From the NCBI GenBank assembly GCA_937925845.1, contig CALAML010000045.1, forward strand, positions 65,616 to 129,615: a stretch of 64,000 bases of DNA. The letters run 5' to 3'. Position numbers and translations under genes: made by a program. The first letter of the stretch is position 1. Every line of letters begins with the position of its first letter. Shown piece after piece: positions 44,144-52,810 of the stretch. The notes under the pieces are model-generated. The model was not told where the DNA came from. It worked only from the letters and a program-made list of their open reading frames with translations, and searched no databases. The stretch is from an uncultured Acidimicrobiales bacterium. GTDB taxonomy: Bacteria; Actinomycetota; Acidimicrobiia; Acidimicrobiales; CALAML01.

Positions 44144-45301
44144 ATGACAAACGAACAGCACACCTCATCATCGACAAACTCCAACTCAGCGGCCGCTGGC
44201 TTTTCGGCCGCGAGGCGACCAGGCAAGCGCCGCCGAGGCCGCCGACGGCTTCGGAGCCTTGCCGCCGGACTCGTGGCCCTGGCCACCCTCGGTCTGGCCC
44301 CAACCGGCGCTGGTGCCATCGTCAACGGCAACCCGGCAAGCACCAGCCAGCACCCCTGGCAGGTCTCGGTTCAGGATTCCGAAGGCCATGCCTGCGGAGG
44401 ATCGATCATCTCGGCCACCCAAATTGCCACCGCAGCCCACTGCTTCGCCAACGGTCGAGGGCTCAGCGTCGTCGCCGGCTCCGATGTGTTGTCGGCCAAC
44501 GATGGCCAACGCATCGCCGTGTCCAAGCTGGTGAACCATCCTTCCTACGCCCAGAGCGGAGTCGCCGATGTGGCCATGATCACCCTGGCCAAGCCGCTCG
44601 AGTTCAACGGCAAGGTCCAGCCCATCGGCCTGGCCACCACCGCGGAGATCAACGCCGCCAGCTCCGCCACGGTCACCGGGTGGGGCGCAACCTCCGAGAA
44701 CGGCGAGGGGACTGACCGGCTTCAGAGCGTGACGGTGCCACTGGTAGGCGATCAGGCCTGCAATACATTGCTCACCGAGGGCGGCATCGATTCCGCAGCT
44801 GAGGTCTGCGCTGGCGGAACGGGCACCGACTCGTGCTACGGAGACAGCGGCGGACCCCTTGTTGTTGCTACCGACACCGGTCCCAAGCTGGCCGGAATCG
44901 TGAGCTGGGGCGAAGTGTGCGGAGGCGACAGCCCAGGCGTCTACGCAGAAGTCCCAACCTTCACCGAGTTCATCTCGTCGGGCGGAGCCAAGGTCGGAGA
45001 CTTTGTTCCCGAAAACCCGATCGTCGACAACGACTTCGACGAAGAGCCCAACTTCGATGAAGACTTCGACTTCGACGATGAAGAGTTCGACTTCGATGAC
45101 GAGGACTTCCTCGACGACGAATACGACTACGACGATGAGTTCGATTTCGACGACGAGGACTTCCTCGACGATGAATACCTCGATGAAGACTGGGGCTGGG
45201 ACGAAGATCTCGACTTCACCTGGATCGACGACTACGACTGGGACGAAGACTTCTGGTTCGAGCTCGAAGCCGCCTACATCACCATGGCGCTCGGAGCCTG
45301 A
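44144..45301 (+). CDS. Secreted trypsin-like serine protease with hyperacidic tail
   Basis: 385 aa from ATG 44144 (the track start at 44066 overlaps the operator). Arg-rich N-terminus (GKRRRGRRRLRSL) and a hydrophobic stretch suggest Tat or Sec export, cleaved at GAGA before IVNG. Chymotrypsin-fold triad: His99 (TAAHC), Asp142 (VADVAMI), Ser235 (CYGDSGGPL); disulfide Cys pattern kept, and the S1 Asp (GTDSC) indicates trypsin-like Arg/Lys specificity. The mature domain starts with the exact IVxG of activated trypsins. The last ~85 residues are almost only Asp, Glu, Phe, Tyr and Trp in repeated blocks (DEDFDFDDEEFDFDDEDF), unlike ordinary proteases. Confidence 0.92.
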   Translation: MTNEQHTSSSTNSNSAAAGFSAARRPGKRRRGRRRLRSLAAGLVALATLGLAPTGAGAIVNGNPASTSQHPWQVSVQDSEGHACGGSIISATQIATAAHCFANGRGLSVVAGSDVLSANDGQRIAVSKLVNHPSYAQSGVADVAMITLAKPLEFNGKVQPIGLATTAEINAASSATVTGWGATSENGEGTDRLQSVTVPLVGDQACNTLLTEGGIDSAAEVCAGGTGTDSCYGDSGGPLVVATDTGPKLAGIVSWGEVCGGDSPGVYAEVPTFTEFISSGGAKVGDFVPENPIVDNDFDEEPNFDEDFDFDDEEFDFDDEDFLDDEYDYDDEFDFDDEDFLDDEYLDEDWGWDEDLDFTWIDDYDWDEDFWFELEAAYITMALGA

Positions 45302-45352
45302 CACTCACCACAGCACCAGAGGTCTCAACGAACCACGCAACCAACGAGGAGC

Positions 45353-45384
45353 AGGTAGCCCCGGCCAAGCGGCCGGGGCTACCT
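45353..45384 (+). terminator. Strong hairpin after the protease gene
   Basis: AGGTAGCCCCGGCC-AAGC-GGCCGGGGCTACCT is a perfect 14-bp stem with a four-base loop, 50 bp after the protease stop. No T-run follows, which is usual for high-GC actinobacteria. Confidence 0.8.
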
Positions 45385-45461
45385 CGCGTCGGGACCGCAT
45401 GCGAATGTCTGTGCGGTCTACGCTTGGCTTCCGGGGCCTGCAGGGCTGAAGGAGGCTTGTG

Positions 45462-45935
45462 ATGAGCGATGTGGTGATCCCAAAGTTCGGCGAGTTGCTC
45501 GCCGATCACTTGGGCGGCGTCGAGGCTGGCGCTCTTCCGTTCCTCCTCTCTCAGCTGGAACGAACCGCAGCCGAGCGCTATCGAGGTTGGGCCGAGGCGG
45601 TCCCTGAGCACCGCGATGGCCTGCTCGCCTGTGCGGCCAGCGAAGATGAGATCGCCGATCGGGTGGAGCAGCTGTTCCCGCCAACCGAAGCCCAGCGAGC
45701 GAGCGTTCTTGCGATGATCGGTGAAGCCAGAGATGCCTACTACGCCGCGTTTGACGGCTACGGGCCGGTCGAACAGATGACGATCCAAGCCAATGCCGAA
45801 CGCCAAGGTGCCGGCGCATGGCAGTCGTTGAAGAACACCTATCCCGACCACTCCGATGCGCTCGACGCCCTGTCACAGCTAGAAAGCACCAGCGCCGACT
45901 ACCTCGACAAAACCCTCAAGCTTCTGCACCACTAA
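45462..45935 (+). CDS. Small helical hypothetical protein
   Basis: 157 aa from ATG 45462, with AAGGAGG six bases upstream. It is all-alpha by pattern, with amphipathic helices (VEAGALPFLLSQLERTAAERYRGWAEAVPEH), no signal peptide and no TM. The spacing of Glu/His looks ferritin-like or DinB-like, but no clear EExxH is visible, so I do not assign metal binding. It stands alone between the protease and moeA. Function unknown. Confidence 0.75.
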   Translation: MSDVVIPKFGELLADHLGGVEAGALPFLLSQLERTAAERYRGWAEAVPEHRDGLLACAASEDEIADRVEQLFPPTEAQRASVLAMIGEARDAYYAAFDGYGPVEQMTIQANAERQGAGAWQSLKNTYPDHSDALDALSQLESTSADYLDKTLKLLHH

Positions 45936-46055
45936 CCAGGAGAGCTGGGGTAGTTCGGGGTCAGACTCCAAAGACCCCAACTTGGACCGCAGTGTGCGCA
46001 ATTGGGCCTTGGGGTTCCTGCCCGCCTAGAAGGCAAATGGAGCTAGCCTGCGGCC

Positions 46056-47273
46056 ATGATCCCGCTCTCTGAAGCTCGTGAGTATGTCATTGGTTCCGTT
46101 TCGCCGCGGGCCACTGCAACTGTTCCGGTCGCTGAATCGGTTGGTGCGGTGCTGGCTGAGGATGTGCATGCCGTTGAGGACATCCCGCCGTTTGCCAACA
46201 CGGCCATGGATGGCTTCGCGGTGCAAGCGGACGACACCATAGGTGCCGAGGACAACCCGGTCACCCTCAAGATTGCCGGCACCATCGCCGCTGGCGCCGC
46301 GGGCGATATTGAGGTGAAGCAGGGGAGCGCGGTGCGCATCATGACGGGTGCGCCGATCCCGCCCGGTGCCGATGCCGTAGTGATGGTCGAACGCACCAAG
46401 GCCAACGATGACGGTACCGAAGTGGTGGTGGACCTCGAGGTTCCCGTGGGCAACCACCTTCGGCCCGCGGGCGACGATGTGAAGGTGGGTGATCTGGTCT
46501 TCTCCGCGGGTGCTGAAATTACCCCCGGCCATCTCGGTGTGCTCCTGAGCCTCGGCCGCACCGAGGTCTCGGTGATCTCCAAGCCAGTGGTGGGCGTTGT
46601 CTCCACTGGCGACGAATTGGTGGTGGGCCCCCAGAAGCTCGAACCGGGCCAGATCCGCGATTCCAACCGCGGCACCATCCTGGCCCTGCTGGCCGAAGCC
46701 GGTTTTGAAACCGTCGATCTCGGCCTAGTGCCCGACGATGAAGCCGCCATCGAAGAGGTGATGCGCCGGGGCGCAACCGAATGTGATGCGGTTGTGACCA
46801 GTGGGGGAGTATCGATGGGCGACTTCGACTACGTGAAAGCGGTCCTGAAACGCATCGCCGACATGCGCTGGATGCAGGTGGCGATCCGGCCGGCCAAGCC
46901 GCTGGCCTTCGGCACCCTCGATGGCACGCCCGTTTTTGGTCTTCCCGGAAACCCGGTGTCGTCGATGGTGAGCTTCGCTCTCTTTGCCCTGCCGTCGCTT
47001 CGCAAGATGTCCGGTTTCGCTCATATCGACGGACCCCGAGTGGAGGCGGTGGCCGACGAAGCCATGGCCCGTCGGCCCGACGGCAAGACCCACTTTGCGC
47101 GAGTGGTATGGCGCTATGAAGACGGTGCCTACCGTTTCACCAGCGCCGGAGGCCAGGGATCGCACCAGCTGTCGGCCATGGCTGACGCCAACGGCTTGGC
47201 CCTGATCCTCGACGGCGACGGCCTCGCCGTAGGCGACCGGTGCGAGATGATGGTGACCGGGCCGCAGGGTTGA
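46056..47273 (+). CDS. moeA: Molybdopterin molybdotransferase / gephyrin-like MoeA
   Basis: 405 aa. It inserts molybdate into adenylylated molybdopterin. MoeA motifs: ANTAMDGFAV near the N-terminus, IMTGAPIPPGADAVVMVE, VVSTGDELVVGP, IRDSN, SGGVSMGDFDYVK and GLPGNPVSSMVSF. It is followed on the same strand by moaA, moaC and a three-TM membrane protein. In corynebacteria a MoeA-like protein (Glp) instead serves cell division with an adjacent membrane receptor, so a division role is possible but not shown. Confidence 0.95.
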   Translation: MIPLSEAREYVIGSVSPRATATVPVAESVGAVLAEDVHAVEDIPPFANTAMDGFAVQADDTIGAEDNPVTLKIAGTIAAGAAGDIEVKQGSAVRIMTGAPIPPGADAVVMVERTKANDDGTEVVVDLEVPVGNHLRPAGDDVKVGDLVFSAGAEITPGHLGVLLSLGRTEVSVISKPVVGVVSTGDELVVGPQKLEPGQIRDSNRGTILALLAEAGFETVDLGLVPDDEAAIEEVMRRGATECDAVVTSGGVSMGDFDYVKAVLKRIADMRWMQVAIRPAKPLAFGTLDGTPVFGLPGNPVSSMVSFALFALPSLRKMSGFAHIDGPRVEAVADEAMARRPDGKTHFARVVWRYEDGAYRFTSAGGQGSHQLSAMADANGLALILDGDGLAVGDRCEMMVTGPQG

Positions 47274-47324
47274 CCCGCCCGCGGCGGGCCGGGCTGGGCG
47301 TCTAGAAATGGGGTTAAATCTGTC

Positions 47325-48350
47325 ATGTCGCTGGGGGAATCCGGCGAAACGACGTACTCTGGCCACGTGGGAAGCGATCTACAAGACAGCTTTGGACGGG
47401 TGCACCGAGACCTACGGATCTCGATCACCGACCGCTGCAACTTCCGCTGCGCCTACTGCATGCCCGAAGAGGGCATGACCTGGCTGCCCCGGGAACGGCT
47501 GCTGACCTACGAAGAGATCGAACGCATCGCTCGAGTGCTGGTGGAGCGCTACGACTTCGACAGCATTCGCCTCACCGGCGGTGAGCCCATGGTTCGGGCC
47601 AACCTGCCGGTTCTGGTCGAGAAGCTGTCGAGCCTCGGTGTCGATCTGGCCATCACCACCAACGGCGCCACCCTCGCCGGTGCCGCTCAGGATCTGGCCG
47701 ACGCCGGCCTGGAGCGGATCAACATCAGCCTCGATTCACTGCAAGCCGAGCGCTTCTTTGAACTCACCCGCCGCGACGAACTCGACCGAGTACTGGCCGG
47801 GATCGACGCCGCAGTGGCCGCCGGCCTTGCTCCAGTGAAGATCAACGCGGTGCTGATGAACGGAATCAACGACGACGAAGTGGTCGACTTCATCGAGTTC
47901 GGTCGAGAGAAAGGCGTCTCGGTTCGGTTCATCGAGTTCATGCCTCTCGACGCCGACGACAACTGGTCGATCGATCGAGTAGTTGCGCAGGCCGACATTC
48001 TTGATGCCATCGCCGAGGTCCACCCCTTCACCGCGGTGGCCCGCAACAACGACCCGGCCAACCGATACGTGTTCGACGACGGCATCGGCGACTTCGGCGT
48101 GATCGCCACCGTTACCGACCAGTTCTGTGACAGCTGCGACCGGGTCCGCCTCACTGCCGATGGCCAGTTCCGCACCTGTCTATTTGCCACCGACGAAACC
48201 GACCTGCGAGCCATGCTGCGCAACGGCGCCACCGACGACGAACTGGCCGAGGCCATCGTCACCGCGGTCGGCAACAAGTGGGCAGGCCACCAGGTGAACA
48301 ACGTGCTGTTCATCCGACCGAAGCGGTCGATGTCACAAATCGGCGGCTAA
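47325..48350 (+). CDS. moaA: GTP 3',8-cyclase
   Basis: 341 aa from ATG 47325, though GTG 47367 (VGSDLQDSFGRVHRDLRIS) matches the usual MoaA start better. Radical SAM enzyme making the first intermediate of the molybdenum cofactor from GTP. The CxxxCxxC motif is CNFRCAYC, followed by RLTGGEP; the C-terminal second 4Fe-4S site is CDSC...RTC; the chain ends with the conserved GG (QIGG). It sits between moeA and moaC. Confidence 0.97.
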   Translation: MSLGESGETTYSGHVGSDLQDSFGRVHRDLRISITDRCNFRCAYCMPEEGMTWLPRERLLTYEEIERIARVLVERYDFDSIRLTGGEPMVRANLPVLVEKLSSLGVDLAITTNGATLAGAAQDLADAGLERINISLDSLQAERFFELTRRDELDRVLAGIDAAVAAGLAPVKINAVLMNGINDDEVVDFIEFGREKGVSVRFIEFMPLDADDNWSIDRVVAQADILDAIAEVHPFTAVARNNDPANRYVFDDGIGDFGVIATVTDQFCDSCDRVRLTADGQFRTCLFATDETDLRAMLRNGATDDELAEAIVTAVGNKWAGHQVNNVLFIRPKRSMSQIGG

Positions 48351-48432
48351 GGGTCTCCCTGACATAGCGGATCTGACCCCCCGTTCTTCCGAGGGATTGG
48401 CGCAGTAGGCGAAGCCGGTCCACAATCCGTGC

Positions 48433-48915
48433 ATGACAGAGCCAGAACTGACCCACCTCGACCCGATGGGTCGCGCCCGCATGGTCGATGTGACTCCGAA
48501 AGAGCCCACCCATCGCCGGGCCCTTGCCAAAGGGAAGGTGTGGATGACGCCCGAGACCGCCTCGCTCGTGGCTCGCGGCGCAGTAACCAAGGGTGACGTG
48601 CTGGCGGTGGCCCGAGTTGCCGGTATCCAGGCGGCCAAGAGGGCACCGGACCTCATCCCCCTCTGCCACCCGCTCCTGGTGGGCTCGGTGTTTATCAACT
48701 TCGAGATCGGCGAAGACTTCATCGAAATCGAAGCCTCCGTCGAAACCGTCGACCGCACCGGCGTAGAGATGGAAAGCCTCACCGCCTGCACCATCGCCGC
48801 CCTCACGATCTACGACATGTGTAAATCCGCCGACAAGTCCATGACCATCGGCGATATCGCTCTTTGGGAAAAGACCGGTGGCCGCTCCGGCGTCTACCGC
48901 CGCAAGGGGGTCTAA
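48433..48915 (+). CDS. moaC: Cyclic pyranopterin monophosphate synthase
   Basis: 160 aa, ATG 48433. It acts directly after MoaA. The catalytic region is intact: KGDVLAVARVAGIQAAKRAPDLIPLCHPL with the active-site Lys and His, then VETVDRTGVEMESLTACTIAALTIYDMCK. Length is standard. The molybdopterin synthase genes moaD/moaE are not in this window. Confidence 0.97.
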   Translation: MTEPELTHLDPMGRARMVDVTPKEPTHRRALAKGKVWMTPETASLVARGAVTKGDVLAVARVAGIQAAKRAPDLIPLCHPLLVGSVFINFEIGEDFIEIEASVETVDRTGVEMESLTACTIAALTIYDMCKSADKSMTIGDIALWEKTGGRSGVYRRKGV

Positions 48916-48947
48916 CTGCCCGCGATATCTGCCCTCCGGGCGGGCAC

Positions 48948-48985
48948 GAACCCCAAAGGCCCGCCAGGGCCGACGGGTTCCCTTG
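48948..48985 (+). repeat. Intergenic hairpin repeat, unit 1
   Basis: GAACCC...GGGTTC encloses GGCCC-GCCA-GGGCC, a nested hairpin of 38 bp. A second unit follows 22 bp on. It lies just after moaC and could act as terminator. The core GGCCCGCCAGGGCCGAC recurs near the tRNA at 52.7-52.8 kb. Confidence 0.65.
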
Positions 48986-49007
48986 CACAGGAGCTTTTGG
49001 CTGGCAG

Positions 49008-49047
49008 GAAACCCCAAAGGCGCCCCAGGCGCCGACGGGTTCCCTTG
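49008..49047 (+). repeat. Intergenic hairpin repeat, unit 2
   Basis: Same outer frame (AAACCC/GGGTTC, CCCAAAGG, GACGGGTTCCCTTG) with the inner stem changed to GGCGCC-CCA-GGCGCC. Both inner arms changed together, keeping pairing. Between this and the next gene (49048-49356) I see no coding sequence. Confidence 0.65.
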
Positions 49048-49356
49048 GGGCCCTGTCCCTCGCGCCGAACGGGGTGCCTTTGCCCGTCGGCCAGCCGTCT
49101 GTGGTTAACGGGCTGGTGGTTTCAGCGAGCGAAGCTTGCTGTGATTGGGTGACCAGCGGTGGCTTGGTTGCCACTCACTGTCGGTGTTTGTGGCTCTGGC
49201 GGCCGATAGGTGGACGGCGACATAGAAATGTCACGAATGGTCACCACCTCAGCCAACTTCCCGGCCAAACTCAGGGCCGGGGCTTGGCGGAGTCCATGAC
49301 AGTTTTGACATGGTGAGCCACTTGAGGCTCACCCACCGTAAGAAAGAGCACTCCGG

Positions 49357-49944
49357 GTGTACCAAGCATTCCTCGCACTCCTGGTCCTGGCTTGGGCCGT
49401 CTATCTCGGTTCGACGTTCCTTGGCCGCCGAGGCAACACCAACTCGGGATCATCGATCAAGAGCTTCAGCCAGCAACTCCGCACTATTCGCGGAGCCAGC
49501 CCATCCACCGACGAATACGGCCGGGTCTCCGTCGACCCCAGCCCTCTGCCGGTGCCGCCCTGGGCCGCACCCATCTCATTGCGCGATGCCCACCAGCGTC
49601 GGGTCGAAGTTATCTTCACCCTGCTCGGCGGTGCCGCCATGGCACTGATCCTCGGACTGCTGATCACCCGCTGGTCGCTCCTGCTGCACGTCGTGCTCGA
49701 CCTTGCGCTGATCGGCTACCTGTTTATGCTCGCCCGCAGCCAGCAACTCGCAGCCGAGCGGTCCGAGAAGGTCTACCACCTCGACGCCCGAGACCGCTTC
49801 CAGCTCCGGCCGTCCGCCACCGGCGCCGAGCTTGAGGATCAAGAAGCCGAGCTCGCCATCGCCGTGGGTGCGGGCTCACCACTCACCCGACGTCCCATGG
49901 AACCGACGCCCGGATTCCGGGTTATTGGCGGCGGTCGCCAGTAG
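49357..49944 (+). CDS. Three-TM membrane protein, candidate GlpR/SepX-like
   Basis: 195 aa from GTG 49357. TM1 at residues about 5-22 (FLALLVLAWAVYLGSTFLG), a ~65-residue cytosolic Ser/Pro-containing loop, a TM2-TM3 hairpin (EVIFTLLGGAAMALILGLLIT and LLLHVVLDLALIGYLFMLA), then a soluble acidic tail ending FRVIGGGRQ. This order, and its place close to moeA, recall the actinobacterial division proteins GlpR (corynebacteria) and SepX (Streptomyces). That link is by layout and context only; I do not recognise a diagnostic motif. Confidence 0.8.
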   Translation: MYQAFLALLVLAWAVYLGSTFLGRRGNTNSGSSIKSFSQQLRTIRGASPSTDEYGRVSVDPSPLPVPPWAAPISLRDAHQRRVEVIFTLLGGAAMALILGLLITRWSLLLHVVLDLALIGYLFMLARSQQLAAERSEKVYHLDARDRFQLRPSATGAELEDQEAELAIAVGAGSPLTRRPMEPTPGFRVIGGGRQ

Positions 49945-49946
49945 GG

Positions 49947-50399
49947 ATGAGCGGTAGCGTCACGATCCGTCGTCTCGGACTCGTTGACGCACCAGCTCTA
50001 ATTCGGCTCTTCAACGCGGTCCTCGACGAGTTCTCGGCGCAACTCGCGTTCTTCAACGACAATGGTCCGGAGAAGTTTCTGGCCGACCAGACCTCGTTTG
50101 CGCTTGGGGCCTATGACCTTGATGAGCCGGTCGGGCTCGCCTGGGGTATACAGATGCGGTCCCCAAACGGGCGCCTCACCCACTATCTCCACGAACTCAG
50201 CGTCCGTGACCAATGGCGTCGCCAAGGGGTAGCTACCGCACTTGTCACCGAAGCAATCTCCTTGGCGCGAGCCGCCGGGTCGAACAAGTTTTGGCTCTCA
50301 ACCGGCGCCCACAACGAAGGGGCCCAAGCGCTTTATGCGTCGCTCGGCGGCGACCGAAAACCGCTGGGAGACGTCAACTACTGGTGGAGCTTGGGCTAG
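49947..50399 (+). CDS. GNAT-family acetyltransferase
   Basis: 150 aa, ATG 49947, two bases after the upstream stop, so co-transcribed with the membrane protein. GNAT fold: N-terminal VTIRRLGLVDAPALIRLFNAVL, motif A HELSVRDQWRRQGVATALVTEAISLA with the acetyl-CoA loop RRQGVA, and motif B SNKFWLSTGAHNEGAQALYASLG. The pattern resembles small aminoglycoside or protein N-acetyltransferases; substrate unknown. Its stop overlaps the convergent thiolase stop within CTAG. Confidence 0.88.
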   Translation: MSGSVTIRRLGLVDAPALIRLFNAVLDEFSAQLAFFNDNGPEKFLADQTSFALGAYDLDEPVGLAWGIQMRSPNGRLTHYLHELSVRDQWRRQGVATALVTEAISLARAAGSNKFWLSTGAHNEGAQALYASLGGDRKPLGDVNYWWSLG

Positions 50400-51565
50400 C
50401 GCAGAACCTCGATGATGGTGACGTTGGCCTGACCGCCGCCCTCACACATGGTCTGTAGGCCCCAAGTGCCGCCGGTGCGCTCCAACTCGTTCAACATGGT
50501 GGTCATCAACCGGGCGCCGGTGGCACCCAACGGGTGACCGAGGGCGATGGCGCCGCCGTTCACATTCACTTTCTCATGAGGCACGTTGTGCTCGTGCATC
50601 CACGCCAGCGGGACCGAAGCAAAGGCCTCATTGCATTCGAACAGGTCGAAGTCGTCGATCTTCATCCCGGTCTTTTCCAGGGCGTACGCCGTTGCCGGAA
50701 TCGGACCGGTCAACATGTAGATCGGGTCGTCGCCGCGAACCGACATGTGGTGGATGCGCGCTCTCGGCTTCAAGTCATGATCGGCGACCGCTTGTTCGCC
50801 GGCGATCAGCATGGCCACCGCAGCATCGGAAATCTGGCTGGCAACGGCCGCAGTGATGGAGCCACCCTCGGCCAACGGGGCCAGGCCCGCCATCTTCTCC
50901 GGGGTGGTGCCTCGGCGCACGCCCTCGTCGGCGGTCACCTCACCCAGGGCAATGATCTCGTTGTCGAAACGACCCTCGTCCTGCGCGGTAGCGGCCCGTT
51001 CATGAGAGGCCAGAGCAAACGCCTCCATCTGCTCGCGGCTGATGTCCCACTTGTCGGCGATCATCTGGGCGCCCCGGAACTGGCTCACCTCCTGGTCGCC
51101 GTAGCGGGCCAACCAGCCAGTCGAAGTGGTGAACGGGTCGGTGATCTCCGGTTTATCGATGCTCGGATGATCCATCACCGTCATCGCCGCGCCAATGGGG
51201 ATCATCGACATGTTTTGCATTCCCCCAGCCACCACAAGGTCCTGAACGCCAGCCATTACCCCCATCGCGGCAAAGCTCACCGCCTGCTGACCCGAACCAC
51301 ATTGGCGGTCCACCGTGGTGCCCGGAACCTCCTCGGGTAAGCCGGCAGCGAGCCACGCGGTGCGGGCAATGTCGCCGGCTTGGGGGCCCATGTTGTCGAG
51401 ACAACCCATCACCACGTCGTCGACCGCAGCCGGGTCGATGCCGGTGCGATCGACCAACCCCTTCATGACGTGGGCGCCAAGGTCGGCAGGGTGCACCCCG
51501 GAAAGGCCACCGCCGCGCTTGCCTACGGGCGTGCGAACCGCATCGACGATAAAGGCCTCACCCAT
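50396..51565 (-). CDS. Acetyl-CoA acyltransferase (thiolase)
   Basis: 389 aa, ATG 51565 with AGGAG six bases upstream. Degradative/biosynthetic thiolase: nucleophile Cys in DRQCGSGQQA, His in VNVNGGAIALGHPLGATGARL, second Cys in TMCEGGGQANVTI. It catalyses thiolytic cleavage of 3-ketoacyl-CoA, or its reverse. It is not linked to other beta-oxidation genes. A 14-bp palindrome upstream may be its operator. Confidence 0.95.
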   Translation of the reverse strand: MGEAFIVDAVRTPVGKRGGGLSGVHPADLGAHVMKGLVDRTGIDPAAVDDVVMGCLDNMGPQAGDIARTAWLAAGLPEEVPGTTVDRQCGSGQQAVSFAAMGVMAGVQDLVVAGGMQNMSMIPIGAAMTVMDHPSIDKPEITDPFTTSTGWLARYGDQEVSQFRGAQMIADKWDISREQMEAFALASHERAATAQDEGRFDNEIIALGEVTADEGVRRGTTPEKMAGLAPLAEGGSITAAVASQISDAAVAMLIAGEQAVADHDLKPRARIHHMSVRGDDPIYMLTGPIPATAYALEKTGMKIDDFDLFECNEAFASVPLAWMHEHNVPHEKVNVNGGAIALGHPLGATGARLMTTMLNELERTGGTWGLQTMCEGGGQANVTIIEVLR

Positions 51566-51584
51566 GCTGTGCTCCTGTCAATAT

Positions 51585-51598
51585 CATCTCTAAAGATG
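51585..51598. promoter_or_regulatory. Short palindrome upstream of the thiolase
   Basis: CATCT-CTAA-AGATG lies about 20 bp upstream of the thiolase ATG, with TCTAAAG repeated immediately beside it. It could be a TetR- or MarR-type operator; no regulator gene is adjacent. Confidence 0.35.
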
Positions 51599-51799
51599 TC
51601 TAAAGTTTGGTGCCGGGTTGGTGGCCGCAAACCGGCACCAACCCGTGGGTTTCAGCCTAGTTGGCCAACGAAACCCTGACGACTGGCGGCCCCATGGGTC
51701 TCCTCGTTGAATCGGCGGCAGGGGACACCCACTGACGCGCCGGTCGGGCCGGCCCCAGCAACACTCAAGTAGCTGCTCGGATACGCCGTTATCCGAACT

Positions 51800-52627
51800 A
51801 TGCCGGCCGACCATAGACGCTTCCAGCGAAACCGAAAGTCCTATATTGACGCTCCCGCCGAGTCGTCGCTGCCTCGGGACTCAACCCTTGAACACGGTGA
51901 GATTCCCGTGTGGAACGCGCCGACCGCGCCCGACTTGGGCGGCGAGATGCAGCAGTCGATCCGGGCCGCCATGGTCATTGCCGGTCTACTGGTCTTCGCT
52001 GGTGTTGGCTACTTCTTCGCCCTTCCGTGGTTCCAGCATGCCGCCGAAATCGACGCGGTCCCGGAACTTGCTCGCGTCGAAGCGGTGCTTGAAGACGGCA
52101 AAGTTGTGATCAAGGGAACGTTCCCCTCTGAGGCTCAGGCCCAAGATGCGGTAGATCTGGCTGCTGCCGCGGTTGGGGCCGAGAACGTCGTGTCGGAGTA
52201 CACCGTCGACGAAAGCCTCTCAGAAGATTCGCTCACCATGTCGCTTGAGGTTGGCGATCTGGTGTTGTTCGAAACCGGAAGCGACGAGCTCACACCGGGC
52301 TTCAAGCCCGCCCTCGACATCAGCGTTGTCATGCTGACTCAGGTACCCGACGCCCACCTCACCCTGGTTGGCCACACCGACAACGTCGGTTCGGCCGACT
52401 CCAACCTCGAACTGGCAAGCAAACGAGTGAACGCCATCGTCGACTACATGGTCAACGCCGGTATTGACCGCAACCGGTTGACCCCGGTTCCCAAGGGCGA
52501 GGCCGAACCCATCGCACCGAACTCCACCCCCGAAGGCCGCCGACTGAACCGCCGGGTCGAAATCCTCTTCGGTGACGTGCTCACCGTCGACGACGGCAGC
52601 ACCACCCAAGCCGTCGAAGGCGAGTAA
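51800..52627 (+). CDS. OmpA-family protein with TM and BON-like domain
   Basis: 275 aa from ATG 51800. A ~50-residue N-terminal cytosolic stretch, one TM (AAMVIAGLLVFAGVGYFFALPW), a BON-like region (about 80-135: ARVEAVLEDGKVVIKGTFPSEAQAQDAVDLA) and a C-terminal OmpA domain with the peptidoglycan-binding NHTD-type segment LVGHTDNVGSADSNLELASKRVNAIVDYM and NRRVEILFGD. The layout resembles mycobacterial ArfA. It tethers the membrane to the wall; there is no outer-membrane barrel. Confidence 0.88.
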   Translation: MPADHRRFQRNRKSYIDAPAESSLPRDSTLEHGEIPVWNAPTAPDLGGEMQQSIRAAMVIAGLLVFAGVGYFFALPWFQHAAEIDAVPELARVEAVLEDGKVVIKGTFPSEAQAQDAVDLAAAAVGAENVVSEYTVDESLSEDSLTMSLEVGDLVLFETGSDELTPGFKPALDISVVMLTQVPDAHLTLVGHTDNVGSADSNLELASKRVNAIVDYMVNAGIDRNRLTPVPKGEAEPIAPNSTPEGRRLNRRVEILFGDVLTVDDGSTTQAVEGE

Positions 52628-52647
52628 GGGCCCGGGCAGGGTCTTAC

Positions 52648-52701
52648 TCAGCGAACAACTCGCCAAGTGAGGAGGCCCGCCAGGGCCGACGAACGACGTG
52701 G
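52648..52701. repeat. 54-bp direct repeat, copy 1
   Basis: Begins TCAGCGAACAACTCGCC and ends GAACGACGTGG. The second copy at 52757-52810 is identical, 109 bp on. It carries the GGCCCGCCAGGGCC hairpin core also found at 48.95 kb. Confidence 0.85.
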
Positions 52702-52756
52702 TGGTGTGGTGGGGTTTTGGCCCTGGGCAGGCTCTCACTGGTCGACGTTGTGAGCG

Positions 52757-52810
52757 TCAGCGAACAACTCGCCAAGTGAGGAGGCCCGCCAGGGCCGACG
52801 AACGACGTGG
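52757..52810. repeat. 54-bp direct repeat, copy 2, touching the tRNA 3' end
   Basis: Identical to copy 1 and ending in the last three bases of tRNA-Ala (minus strand). The intervening ~55 bp also partly repeats the sequence before copy 1, so this is an imperfect tandem duplication. No integrase gene is near. Confidence 0.85.

Noticed and set aside
44186-45304. 372-aa minus-strand ORF rich in Val/Glu
   Set aside because: Mirror of the protease and its Asp/Glu repeat tail.
47274-47324. Molybdenum-cofactor riboswitch before moaA
   Set aside because: The gap is only about 50 bases, too short for the known Moco RNA.
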